Below the pieces are notes generated by a model. It made no database searches. It had not been told where the DNA came from and saw only the letters and a program-made list of their open reading frames with translations. 64,000 nucleotides of DNA from Acidomonas methanolica (GTDB taxonomy: Bacteria; Pseudomonadota; Alphaproteobacteria; Acetobacterales; Acetobacteraceae): NCBI RefSeq assembly GCF_004346035.1, contig NZ_SLZN01000009.1:1-64000 (forward strand). Reading direction: 5' to 3'. The position numbers and the translations under genes are program-made. How positions within the stretch are numbered: position 1 is the first letter of the stretch; each line of letters opens with the position of its first letter. Below are positions 27,223 through 34,904 of this stretch, piece after piece.

Positions 27223-28314
27223 CTATTGCCGCACTGCGGCGTGCGCGATGTGTGATGAGATGGGGGGCAGGTTGCCGGGCCCGATATCGCGCGGTCCGGT
27301 GTCGAGTTCCTCGCCGCTGAAGAACATCATGCCCTGGCGGAAGGCAAAGAGCACCTTGCGGTGCCGGAAGAAATCGCGGCCGAGCAGGTTGTAGTTCACC
27401 GTCTCGACATTCACGCCGAACGGTCCGCCGTGCCACGAACCGATCTGGGCTTTACGGTAGCGATGGCGATAACCGAGGATCATTCTGCCGTCGAGTGTAT
27501 TGGTGCGGTCGCCCTCGTCGAGATCGACGCGACGCAATCCGTCTGCCGTTGCGTCTTTCTCGGAGAGGACGGACAGGTTGGAGCTTGGCTCGACATGCAT
27601 CCCGATGGGCGCGCCATCCAGCGTCACAGTGACCATGTTATCGACTCCGGTGCGTCCGGCAATCAGTGGTGCGCGAAATGAATGGGGGCCGGTGGTCCGG
27701 GAAAGGTCGCGGCATTCTGGCGTGTCGGGCGGCATGAAGAGCGTGAGGCGCCGGGCCGGGATGTCGAGCAGGACGTCGTAATTTCCCAACATGTCGAAGC
27801 CGAGAATGGCCAGTGCGCCCATGGTGACGCCCGGCTTGTCGTTGAATGTGCCCAACTTCATCGCCTCGACATTCTCGGCATGACCCTGAGCCATGCGCAG
27901 TTCATGAATATGGGTGAGACGGGTCGTCTCCATGGTGCCGAGGGTGAGCGCGCCGACATAGCCGTCGTCGGGAAGCTCCAGGAACTCATCATTGCCGTCG
28001 AAGACGCCGATCATGTCCTCGGACGGGCTGAGAAAGGCGGCACCCTCCTCGTCGTCGATCCGGACGGGTACGGTCGGCGCGCCGTTGCGGTTCAGCAATT
28101 CAGAGGCGAGAACATGCCGTAGGCAGGCGGCGGGGAGATTGGTTTCGGCTTCGACGTCAAAGGGAAAGGGCGGCGGCACGAAGGACGGGGGTTTGCCGTG
28201 AGCGTCGAGCGGTGCGGCGATATGACGGATACCTTCATGGATTTCCGGCTGGCATCCCGCCAGAAGCAGGAAGGCGAGCAGCCCGCCGCCGGTTTTGCGC
28301 GGAAAGAGAGTCAT
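27223..28314 (-). CDS. Lipoprotein with two retropepsin-like domains lacking catalytic Asp
   Basis: A 363-residue lipoprotein (lipobox LLLAGC, Cys 21) with two repeats of the retropepsin/aspartyl-protease-like fold. Each repeat ends with the typical strand: LGFDMLGNYDVLLDIPARRL (171-190) in the first and NLLGRDFFRHRKVLFAF in the second. Where such proteins carry a catalytic D-T-G, this one has LSPSE (95-99) in repeat one and VEPSS (241-245) in repeat two, so it is probably not a protease. It may bind or scaffold peptides outside the membrane; function unknown. It overlaps the small gene upstream by ATGA. Confidence 0.65.
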   Translation of the reverse strand: MTLFPRKTGGGLLAFLLLAGCQPEIHEGIRHIAAPLDAHGKPPSFVPPPFPFDVEAETNLPAACLRHVLASELLNRNGAPTVPVRIDDEEGAAFLSPSEDMIGVFDGNDEFLELPDDGYVGALTLGTMETTRLTHIHELRMAQGHAENVEAMKLGTFNDKPGVTMGALAILGFDMLGNYDVLLDIPARRLTLFMPPDTPECRDLSRTTGPHSFRAPLIAGRTGVDNMVTVTLDGAPIGMHVEPSSNLSVLSEKDATADGLRRVDLDEGDRTNTLDGRMILGYRHRYRKAQIGSWHGGPFGVNVETVNYNLLGRDFFRHRKVLFAFRQGMMFFSGEELDTGPRDIGPGNLPPISSHIAHAAVRQ

Positions 28315-28538
28315 GACGCGGCAAGCGGCGGGCAGTTTCGCGAAGGAAGCTGAACCGCGCCGGCCAGTGGCGCTGTCGCGAGGGAGACCAGACGTCCGGG
28401 CGCTCTGTCAGTTCGACCGTGGGAAGGGCCGGTTCCGAGATTGTCTCCGCCGGAGTCGAGAGGAAGGTCGGCCGGGTCGGCCCCGGTGATGGTGGGCGCG
28501 CATGCTGCGAAAAGGAGCGGGGCGGGCAAGGGGCGCAT
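28311..28538 (-). CDS. Small putative lipoprotein, 75 aa
   Basis: The frame starts at 28538 (MRPLPAPLLFAAC, a very short possible lipobox) and its TGA overlaps the ATG of the double-retropepsin lipoprotein in an ATGA, which suggests a coupled gene pair. GGAA lies about 8 bases ahead of the start. The remaining sequence is Pro/Gly/Thr-rich with no family I recognise. A longer in-frame start at 28625 exists. It might be non-coding leader; the overlap is the best evidence. Confidence 0.35.
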   Translation of the reverse strand: MRPLPAPLLFAACAPTITGADPADLPLDSGGDNLGTGPSHGRTDRAPGRLVSLATAPLAGAVQLPSRNCPPLAAS

Positions 28539-28820
28539 GGGCGGTTCCGGCTGGTAGAGATGCGCCGCGGAGTCTGGCGTATGAGAGCGCTCTCGGGAAG
28601 GGGGAGGAAAGCGCGACGAGGACAAGTGCCTGCCGAAACGGGAAACGGTGAAGATGCCGTTTATATCGTTTTCGATAAAGATTCATAACAATAGTGAATA
28701 AGACTTGTCACAGTGACGTGAGAGCGTCTGCTCGGCGTTGTATTTCATTTGGTTGCTGAAATCGTTTGCATTAAATGCGCGAAAGGGACTGACCCTGCTA
28801 AGAAACGAGATTAGGACAGC

Positions 28821-31373
28821 ATGTCAGACGAAGAATGCGTGGGCAAAGAATGTGTGAGTGACTCCTGCTTCACATCGCGGGTAGTCCGACGATGGCGCCG
28901 GGGCGGATTGAGGGGGAATCGTGCTCTGCTGCTGACCTCCGCGCTCGTCCTGCCGGGGGTGATCATGATCGGCGGAGCGGATGCGGCGACGCATCGTCAT
29001 CCGGTCAAGGCCCGGCATGCGTCGCATGCCAACACCATGCTGGCCCAGTCTGCCTCTCCTTCGCCTGCTGCGCCCGTCGCGTCATCCGCACAGACCGCGC
29101 AGATGCAGGCGCCCACAAAGACTCAGCCCGTGTTGCCGGCGCCGCAGAGCGAGACGATCGATGTCATCGGCATCACGCCGCTGATGGGCACTGGTATCAG
29201 CCGCGAAAAGGTTCCGTCCTCGGTACAGGTTCTGACGGACAAGGATCTGCTTCGCTACGGTCATCCTGATCTGATTCAGGCCATGGACGGGCAACTCGCG
29301 GGCGTGAACATGGATTCCGCGTCGGGCAATCCCTACCAGCCGACCATGATCATGAACGGCTTCGAGGCTTCACCTCTTCAAGGCACGCCGCAGGGTATCG
29401 CGGTGTATATGAACGGCGTTCGCTTCAACCAGGCGTTCGGCGATACGGTGAACTGGGATATGATCCCGACGATCGCGATCAAGAAGATGGAAGTCCAGAC
29501 CGCAAACCCGGTCTATGGTCTGAACGCCCTCGGCGGCTCCGTCAATATGCGCATGAAGGACGGCTTCAATACGGGCAATCTGGTCGAGGCCGATCTGTCC
29601 GGCGGTCAGTACGGGCAGATTCAGGCGAATGGTCAGTTCAGCCACAAATGGCGCGATTGGTCGGTGTATGTCGCGGCGCGCGAGGAGCATCAGGAGGGTT
29701 GGCGCGATCTCCAGAGCACCGATATTCAGAATCTGTATTCCGATCTCGGCTACAAACATGGCAACAAGGAATTCCACGCCAATCTCGTGATGGCCAATTC
29801 GACGCTGAACGGTCCGGGAACCTCGCCGATCCAGTTGCTCCAGGCCGATCCCGCGGCTCAGTTCACCGCGCCCAATGCCATCGGTAACAAATACCTGATG
29901 TTCGATCTCAAGCAGGGGATCGATATAACGCCGACATTGCATTTCCAGGCTTTGGAATATTATTCCTATTTCCAGCAGCTTGTGTCGAACGGCAATGCGC
30001 CGAACGATTCTCCGTGCAATGACGGAACAGGTCTGCTCTGTCAAAGTCCGGGTAACTATTCGACAAGCCGGAACGGCGCGACGATTCCTGCCTATCTCGG
30101 CAGCAATCCTTATTCCTATAACGAGCTTGATGATCAGACGACCAACACGAATAGCTACGGCGCGACGTTTCAGGAAATATCGACGCACAAGCTGTTCGGT
30201 CTCAAGAATAATGAAGTTGCTGGTTTCAGCTTCAACGGCTCGCAGACGATGTTCTCGGCCACAAGCTATATCGGTGGCGTGACGCCGCTGACACGCTCCT
30301 TCATCGGTCCCGGCGTCGTGCTCGACGAGTCGGGCAATGTCCCTGTTCGCGTCGGCATACAGAATAATTATTACGGTATTTATGGTTCCGATACGCTCAG
30401 TCTCACGGACCGGCTCTCGCTCACCGTGGCGGGCCGCATCAATATCGCGGACGTCAATCTGTCCGACAAGATGGGCGGGGATTTGACGGGCAATCACCAT
30501 TACACGCATTTCAACCCGTCGGCGGGTCTGACCTATCGGTTCACGAACTGGCTCTCGGGTTTCGCCAGCTTCGCCGAAAACAACCGCGCGCCGACTCCGG
30601 CGGAGTTGTCATGCGCCAGTCCGCAGGATTCGTGCAGCCTTGCGAATTTCTTCGTTGGAGATCCGAATCTGCGTCAGGTCATCACGCATACCTATGAAAT
30701 CGGCTTGCGTGGTCATGTGAATATCGGTCGCGGAGCGCTCGTTTACGAAGGCAGCATCTACCGCACCAATGCGCAGGACGACATCGCCTTCATCAACAGC
30801 GTCACGCTCAATCGCGCCTTCTTCCAGAACGTGGGCGACACGCGGCGCCAGGGGGCGAAGCTGCACCTCGCCTACAATACGGATTGGTGGACCGTCTATC
30901 TGAACTATACGTTCAACGACGCCACGTACCGCACAACCTACGTGGAGTCCGGCGGCAGCAATCCGCAGGCCGATGCCAACGGCAATCTGACCATACGGCC
31001 GGGTGATCGTCTCGCGGGCATTCCCAAGGACAAGCTGACCGGGGGCGCCGATTTCCGCCTGACGCCCAAATTGACGTTCGGCGCCAATTTCGTGCTGCAA
31101 TCGGGGCAGTATCTCTATGGCGACGAGGCGAATCTGACGCCGGAACTGCCGGGCTTCTTCACGGTCAACCTGCATGGTACGTATCAGATTACGAAGAATT
31201 TGCAGTTCTTTGCCCAGGTCAGCAATATCGGCAATCGCCGTTACTATACGTATGGCACATTCTCGCCTGCGAACTCGGTCTATCTGTGGCAAGTGCCGAA
31301 TGCGACCAATCCGCGCGCCTACAGCCCTGCCATGCCGATCAGCGGCTATGGCGGATTGCGGTTGACGTTCTGA
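28821..31373 (+). CDS. TonB-dependent outer-membrane receptor
   Basis: An 850-residue outer-membrane barrel of the siderophore/metal or nutrient receptor type. A long basic N-terminus with signal helix (about 32-55) precedes a His/Ala/Pro-rich linker. The plug domain starts at VPSSVQVLTDKDLLRYG and contains PVYGLNALGGSVNMRMKDGF, and many barrel strands follow (TYRFTNWLSGFASFAENNRAPTPAE, HTYEIGLRGH), ending with an aromatic Phe (GGLRLTF), as expected for BAM-dependent barrels. AGGA sits 4 bases before the ATG at 28821. The substrate is not obvious. It runs head-on into a TonB-like gene with 28 bp overlap. Confidence 0.9.
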   Translation: MSDEECVGKECVSDSCFTSRVVRRWRRGGLRGNRALLLTSALVLPGVIMIGGADAATHRHPVKARHASHANTMLAQSASPSPAAPVASSAQTAQMQAPTKTQPVLPAPQSETIDVIGITPLMGTGISREKVPSSVQVLTDKDLLRYGHPDLIQAMDGQLAGVNMDSASGNPYQPTMIMNGFEASPLQGTPQGIAVYMNGVRFNQAFGDTVNWDMIPTIAIKKMEVQTANPVYGLNALGGSVNMRMKDGFNTGNLVEADLSGGQYGQIQANGQFSHKWRDWSVYVAAREEHQEGWRDLQSTDIQNLYSDLGYKHGNKEFHANLVMANSTLNGPGTSPIQLLQADPAAQFTAPNAIGNKYLMFDLKQGIDITPTLHFQALEYYSYFQQLVSNGNAPNDSPCNDGTGLLCQSPGNYSTSRNGATIPAYLGSNPYSYNELDDQTTNTNSYGATFQEISTHKLFGLKNNEVAGFSFNGSQTMFSATSYIGGVTPLTRSFIGPGVVLDESGNVPVRVGIQNNYYGIYGSDTLSLTDRLSLTVAGRINIADVNLSDKMGGDLTGNHHYTHFNPSAGLTYRFTNWLSGFASFAENNRAPTPAELSCASPQDSCSLANFFVGDPNLRQVITHTYEIGLRGHVNIGRGALVYEGSIYRTNAQDDIAFINSVTLNRAFFQNVGDTRRQGAKLHLAYNTDWWTVYLNYTFNDATYRTTYVESGGSNPQADANGNLTIRPGDRLAGIPKDKLTGGADFRLTPKLTFGANFVLQSGQYLYGDEANLTPELPGFFTVNLHGTYQITKNLQFFAQVSNIGNRRYYTYGTFSPANSVYLWQVPNATNPRAYSPAMPISGYGGLRLTF

Positions 31374-31888
31374 AGTCGCGACGGGAAGGGGCCGGTTCCC
31401 GGCCCCAACGTGTAATTGACATGCAGCTGATAGGAATGGCCTATCGGCTGCCCGTTGCGCTGGGCGGGAAAATAGCTGGCGACCCGGGCGAAATTCAGAG
31501 CCGCCTGATCGAGCGTAAACCCTCCGCTGCGGGTGACATGACAGGCGGAAGATCGTCCCTCGGCGTCGATCCAGCACTTGATCGTCACCTTGCCCTCAAG
31601 ATTTTCCCGCCGGGCGATCTCCGGATAAGGAAGCCGCGGCGACACGAGCATGTTGAGTCTCGGCCCGTGCGTGACGCCGACGACATAATGTTGCGCCGGT
31701 CGCTGATGGAGAAAGGTCACGCCGAGTGTAAGCTCGAAAACCGCCAGACAGACGATGCCGCCGATGAAGAACGGGCGGCTCGACCAGTCCGGCTTGCTTC
31801 GAGGGAGCGGGGATGGAAGAGGAACGGACTCATGCGGTTCCGCCGGCTCGCTCACGGAATGGTCTTGCGCTCTGTCAGTGCCCCGCAA
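31346..31888 (-). CDS. Short TonB-like energy transducer
   Basis: The 180-residue protein has a cytosolic N-terminus of about 38 residues, one membrane helix (PFFIGGIVCLAVFELTLGVTF) and a TonB C-terminal domain (RLPYPEIARRENLEGKVTIKCWIDAEGRSSACHVTRSGGFTLDQAALNFAR). The usual Pro-rich periplasmic spacer is almost absent, only about 25 residues lie between helix and domain, so it may not span the periplasm as TonB does. It starts inside the end of rpoH (14-bp overlap), so it is probably cotranscribed with it, and it is convergent with the TonB-dependent receptor, its likely partner. Confidence 0.75.
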   Translation of the reverse strand: MRGTDRAQDHSVSEPAEPHESVPLPSPLPRSKPDWSSRPFFIGGIVCLAVFELTLGVTFLHQRPAQHYVVGVTHGPRLNMLVSPRLPYPEIARRENLEGKVTIKCWIDAEGRSSACHVTRSGGFTLDQAALNFARVASYFPAQRNGQPIGHSYQLHVNYTLGPGTGPFPSRLQNVNRNPP

Positions 31889-32774
31889 CTTCCGTGCCTT
31901 TGCGGCGGCGTTCGGCGACTTCGGCCGCCATGGCTTTCTGGAGCTTCTCGAAAGCGCGGGCCTCGATCTGGCGGACGCGCTCGCGTGAGATGCCGTAGTG
32001 GTGGGACAGCTCCTCCAGCGTGGTGGGGTCTTCCTTGAGGCGGCGCTCCATCAGGATATGGCGCTCGCGCTCGTTCAGTCCCTTCATCGCCTCGGTCAGC
32101 AGCGCCTGACGGCCGCTGAGTTCCTCCGATTCGGCAAGGCTCTCTTCCTGGTTCTCGTGGTCGTCCACCAGCCAGTCCTGCCACTCGCCTTCGCCGTCCA
32201 GCCGCAGCGGGGCGTTCAGACTGTGGTCGGGGGCGGCGAGGCGGCGATTCATCGAGACGACGTCGGCCTCGGGCACGCCGAGGTCGGTGGCGATCTTGTT
32301 CACCTGCTCGGGCTTGAGATCGCCGTCGTCGATGGCCTGCATCTGGCCTTTCAGGCGGCGCAGGTTGAAGAACAGCTTCTTCTGCGCGGCGGTGGTGCCC
32401 ATTTTCACCAACGACCAGCTGTGCAGGATATATTCCTGCATCGCGGCGCGAATCCACCACATGGCGTATGTCGCCAGCCGGAAGCCGCGATCGGGGTCGA
32501 AGCGGCGCACGGCCTGCATCATGCCGATATTGCCTTCGCTGATGAGTTCGCTGACCGGCAGGCCGTAGCCGCGATAGCCCATGGCGATCTTGGCGACGAG
32601 GCGCAGATGCGAAGTGACGAGCTTGTGCGCGGCTTCGGTATCGTGATCGCGACGCCAACGCTGGGCGAGTTCGACCTCCTCCTCCGGAGTGAGAAGGGGG
32701 AACTTGCGGATTTCCTGCAAGTAACGGGTGAGATTGCTCTCGGGCCCTACTGAAATGACAGCGGAAGAGGCCAT
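31875..32774 (-). CDS. rpoH: RpoH, heat-shock sigma factor
   Basis: Sigma-32 directs RNA polymerase to heat-shock promoters such as that of htpG. The 299-residue protein has region 2 (LRLVAKIAMGYRGYGLPVSELISEGNIGMMQAVRRFDPDRGFRLATYAMWWIRAAMQEYIL), the RpoH box-like QKKLFFNLRRLKG, and region 4 (LNERERHILMERRL and HHYGISRERVRQIE). The ATG at 32772-32774 is chosen by family start; the longer in-frame extension is rejected. It lies downstream of rluD, a usual alphaproteobacterial order. Confidence 0.96.
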   Translation of the reverse strand: MASSAVISVGPESNLTRYLQEIRKFPLLTPEEEVELAQRWRRDHDTEAAHKLVTSHLRLVAKIAMGYRGYGLPVSELISEGNIGMMQAVRRFDPDRGFRLATYAMWWIRAAMQEYILHSWSLVKMGTTAAQKKLFFNLRRLKGQMQAIDDGDLKPEQVNKIATDLGVPEADVVSMNRRLAAPDHSLNAPLRLDGEGEWQDWLVDDHENQEESLAESEELSGRQALLTEAMKGLNERERHILMERRLKEDPTTLEELSHHYGISRERVRQIEARAFEKLQKAMAAEVAERRRKGTEVAGH

Positions 32775-32989
32775 AGGCGCGTGCTCCTTTCGCCCGGGAG
32801 GACTGGCGGGCGCCAGTGCCAGTCTTAACTGGGTGGCAGGGCAAAGGTTCCGCCGGAGCCCCGGGTGACGCTGGGAGGGATTCTCGTCCCCGCCGGCCCC
32901 CCTCACCACGAGCGAGGACAGACGGGACATCCGTTCCGGCGGTGCGTCAACTCGTCGGAGTAGGTAAGGGAAACATGGAGCGCTGATTT

Positions 32990-33023
32990 TGTCAATAAAT
33001 CAGACTATATTAATCCGGATTAA
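32990..33023 (-). promoter_or_regulatory. Palindrome and TTGACA ahead of rpoH
   Basis: On the minus strand, TTGACA (32995-32990) lies about 216 bases before the rpoH start. A perfect 14-bp palindrome TTAATCCGGATTAA (33010-33023) sits just upstream of it, overlapping the rluD stop. This is an AT-rich patch in GC-rich DNA and could be a promoter with an operator. No good -10 was found. Confidence 0.35.
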
Positions 33024-34039
33024 TCTTCCCGTTGCAACGCGGTTAGAAGCGCGCGGAAATCGGCGGGCGGTTCGCTCGTGAACAGCAGCGCTTCGCCGGT
33101 CCGTGGGTGAGTGAAGCCCAGGCGGGCAGCATGAAGCGCCTGACGGGGAAAGTCCAGCGCCGCCGCGCGGGCGATCGCCGGGAGGGCGCGCGCGGCTGCC
33201 GGAATGCGGCGCAGGTAGACCGGATCGCCGAGCAGTGGATGGCCTGCATGGGAGAGATGCACCCGAATCTGGTGCGTGCGCCCGGTGGCGAGACGGCATT
33301 CGACCAGCGAGACGGCATGATGCAGCAGGTCGAGTCGTCGGACGCGGGTGAGCGCGTGTTTGCCGGTCGGGCCGGTGACGACCGCCATGCGCTTGCGGTC
33401 GCGCCTGTCTCGCCCGATGGGCCCGTCGAACTCGGTCTCGGCCGGGAGCACGCCCCAGGCGAGGGCAAGATAGGCGCGGTCGATGGTGCGCGCGGCGAAG
33501 GCGTTCGACAGCGCTTGATGAGCCAGCGGAGTCTTGGCCGCGACCATGAGGCCCGACGTATCCTTGTCCAGCCGGTGGACGATGCCGGGACGCTTCTCGC
33601 CGCCGATTCCTTCCAGATCCTCGCCGCAGTGGCCGAGCAGGGCGTTGACCAATGTGCCGCTCTCGTTGCCGGGGGCGGGATGGACGACGAGGCCGGCCGG
33701 TTTGTCGATGACGATGAGATCGCGATCCTCGAAGAGAATGGGCAGGTCGTGATGCTCCGCCTCTGGTCGGGCGGGCGCGGCGGGGGGAACGGTGAGCGCG
33801 AACGCCATGCCCGTTCGCGCGACATGGGCCGGTTCGCGCAGGAGCACGCCGCTACAGGTGAGGTGGCCGCCCTCGATCAGCGCCTTGATGCGGGAGCGCG
33901 AGAGGCCGGGCAGCGTCTCCGCCAGCAGCCGGTCGATGCGTTGGCCGGATTGCGCGTCGCTGACCGTGAGGCTGTGATGTTCGCCGCTTTCCGGCCGCGG
34001 GGGCGGCACGGAGGGCGACAAGGGGCTGGCGTCGTTCAT
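33020..34039 (-). CDS. RluD-family 23S rRNA pseudouridine synthase
   Basis: The 339-residue protein has an S4-like N-terminal domain (QRIDRLLAETLPGLSRSRIKALIEGGHL) and the RluA-family catalytic core with the signature HRLDKDTSGLMVAAKT (catalytic Asp), VIDKPAGLVVHP and RTHQIRVHLSHAGHPLLGDPVY. RluD makes pseudouridines in helix 69 of 23S rRNA; the S4 domain and position before rpoH point to RluD rather than RluC, but the exact site is inferred. It diverges from the small membrane protein gene at 34081. Confidence 0.9.
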   Translation of the reverse strand: MNDASPLSPSVPPPRPESGEHHSLTVSDAQSGQRIDRLLAETLPGLSRSRIKALIEGGHLTCSGVLLREPAHVARTGMAFALTVPPAAPARPEAEHHDLPILFEDRDLIVIDKPAGLVVHPAPGNESGTLVNALLGHCGEDLEGIGGEKRPGIVHRLDKDTSGLMVAAKTPLAHQALSNAFAARTIDRAYLALAWGVLPAETEFDGPIGRDRRDRKRMAVVTGPTGKHALTRVRRLDLLHHAVSLVECRLATGRTHQIRVHLSHAGHPLLGDPVYLRRIPAAARALPAIARAAALDFPRQALHAARLGFTHPRTGEALLFTSEPPADFRALLTALQRED

Positions 34040-34080
34040 GACGGTGCTGTAGCGCAGGAGGGGGGGACGGGAGAAGCACG

Positions 34081-34443
34081 ATGATGGCTGGGGCGATGCA
34101 GGACAAAACGGGGCGGCGTGTGGTGTCGCGGGGGTTGATGGCGGCGGTGATCGTCATGGGCGCGATGATCGTCGTCGGCATGATCGCGCTGACGGGAGTC
34201 GTGACGTGGCGCGTGACGCATCGCACGATCTTCGGCCCGACTCCGGAGGCGATTGCCGCCTTGCCTGTTGGGGGAGAGACCATCACCCATTTCGTCGCCC
34301 CGGAGGGAACGCGGATCAAAAGCGTGACACCGCGCGGGGATGGAACGGTCATCGTCCGGTTGCGCGGCAGTGACGGAGAGCAGCTGCTGGTCTGGGATCC
34401 CGCGCGTGGGCGTGTGATCGCGCGGTTCGAACTCGGGGAATGA
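34081..34443 (+). CDS. Small single-helix membrane protein (DUF6476-like)
   Basis: A 120-residue protein with a basic N-terminus, one membrane helix (about 20-45) and a short C-terminal beta-rich region with ETITHFVAPEGTRIKSVTP and LLVWDPARGRVIARFEL. It resembles the small alphaproteobacterial DUF6476 proteins found next to rluD, but I assign this from memory of the pattern. It diverges from rluD with only 41 bp between starts. Function unknown. Confidence 0.6.
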   Translation: MMAGAMQDKTGRRVVSRGLMAAVIVMGAMIVVGMIALTGVVTWRVTHRTIFGPTPEAIAALPVGGETITHFVAPEGTRIKSVTPRGDGTVIVRLRGSDGEQLLVWDPARGRVIARFELGE

Positions 34444-34469
34444 CGCAAAGCGGCCGACGGGCGGTCGCG

Positions 34470-34766
34470 TCAGCTCTGGAGGATGGCGGCGAGCAGGCCG
34501 GGGAAGCGGGCGTCGATCTCCGCCCGGCGAAGGAAGTTGAGATGTTGGACGCCCTGTATCTCGGTGCGGACCAGCCCGGCCTCGCGCAAGACCTGGAAAT
34601 GGTGCGACATGCTGGATTTCGGGCGGTCACCGAGCAGAGCGGCGCAGTTCGCATATTCAACTCTTGAGAGAGTTTGGACGACTTCAAGGCGAATCGGATC
34701 GGCGAGGGCGCGCAGGACCGTCATCAGATCCGGCGCATCGGGCGCGGAATGGTCGAAAGACGGCAT
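34470..34766 (-). CDS. ArsR-family transcriptional regulator
   Basis: A 98-residue winged-helix repressor with the ArsR pattern: LMTVLRALADPIRLEVVQTL, CAALLG, and the recognition helix KSSMSHHFQVLREAGLVRTE. No ArsR metal-binding Cys pair (ELCVCDL) is visible; a single Cys (41) sits in helix 3, so it may sense oxidants or electrophiles. It is divergent from an Old Yellow Enzyme gene, and a symmetric operator candidate lies between them, so it probably represses that gene and itself. The ATG at 34764-34766 is preferred by family length. Confidence 0.85.
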   Translation of the reverse strand: MPSFDHSAPDAPDLMTVLRALADPIRLEVVQTLSRVEYANCAALLGDRPKSSMSHHFQVLREAGLVRTEIQGVQHLNFLRRAEIDARFPGLLAAILQS

Positions 34767-34846
34767 CAGGACGGGCAACTCCGGGTTGAAAGTATTTTGC
34801 TCATTTAAGACGTCGGGGAGATTGAAACCAGCGTCTTTGCATATAA

Positions 34847-34870
34847 ATTGTTCGATGAAAGGCGAACAAT
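34847..34870. promoter_or_regulatory. Candidate ArsR operator
   Basis: ATTGTTCG (34847-34854) and CGAACAAT (34863-34870) form a perfect 8-bp inverted repeat with an 8-base spacer. It lies between the divergent regulator (start 34766) and the oxidoreductase gene (start 34905), in an AT-rich patch that should hold the promoters. Confidence 0.55.
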
Positions 34871-34904
34871 AAATCTTCGCCGGGTCCGGAAGAGGAAGAT
34901 AAGC

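Noticed and set aside
28664-28677. TATCG-TTTT-CGATA repeat upstream of the TonB-dependent receptor as a Fur box
   Set aside because: Only five paired bases and poor agreement with the Fur consensus; too weak to call.
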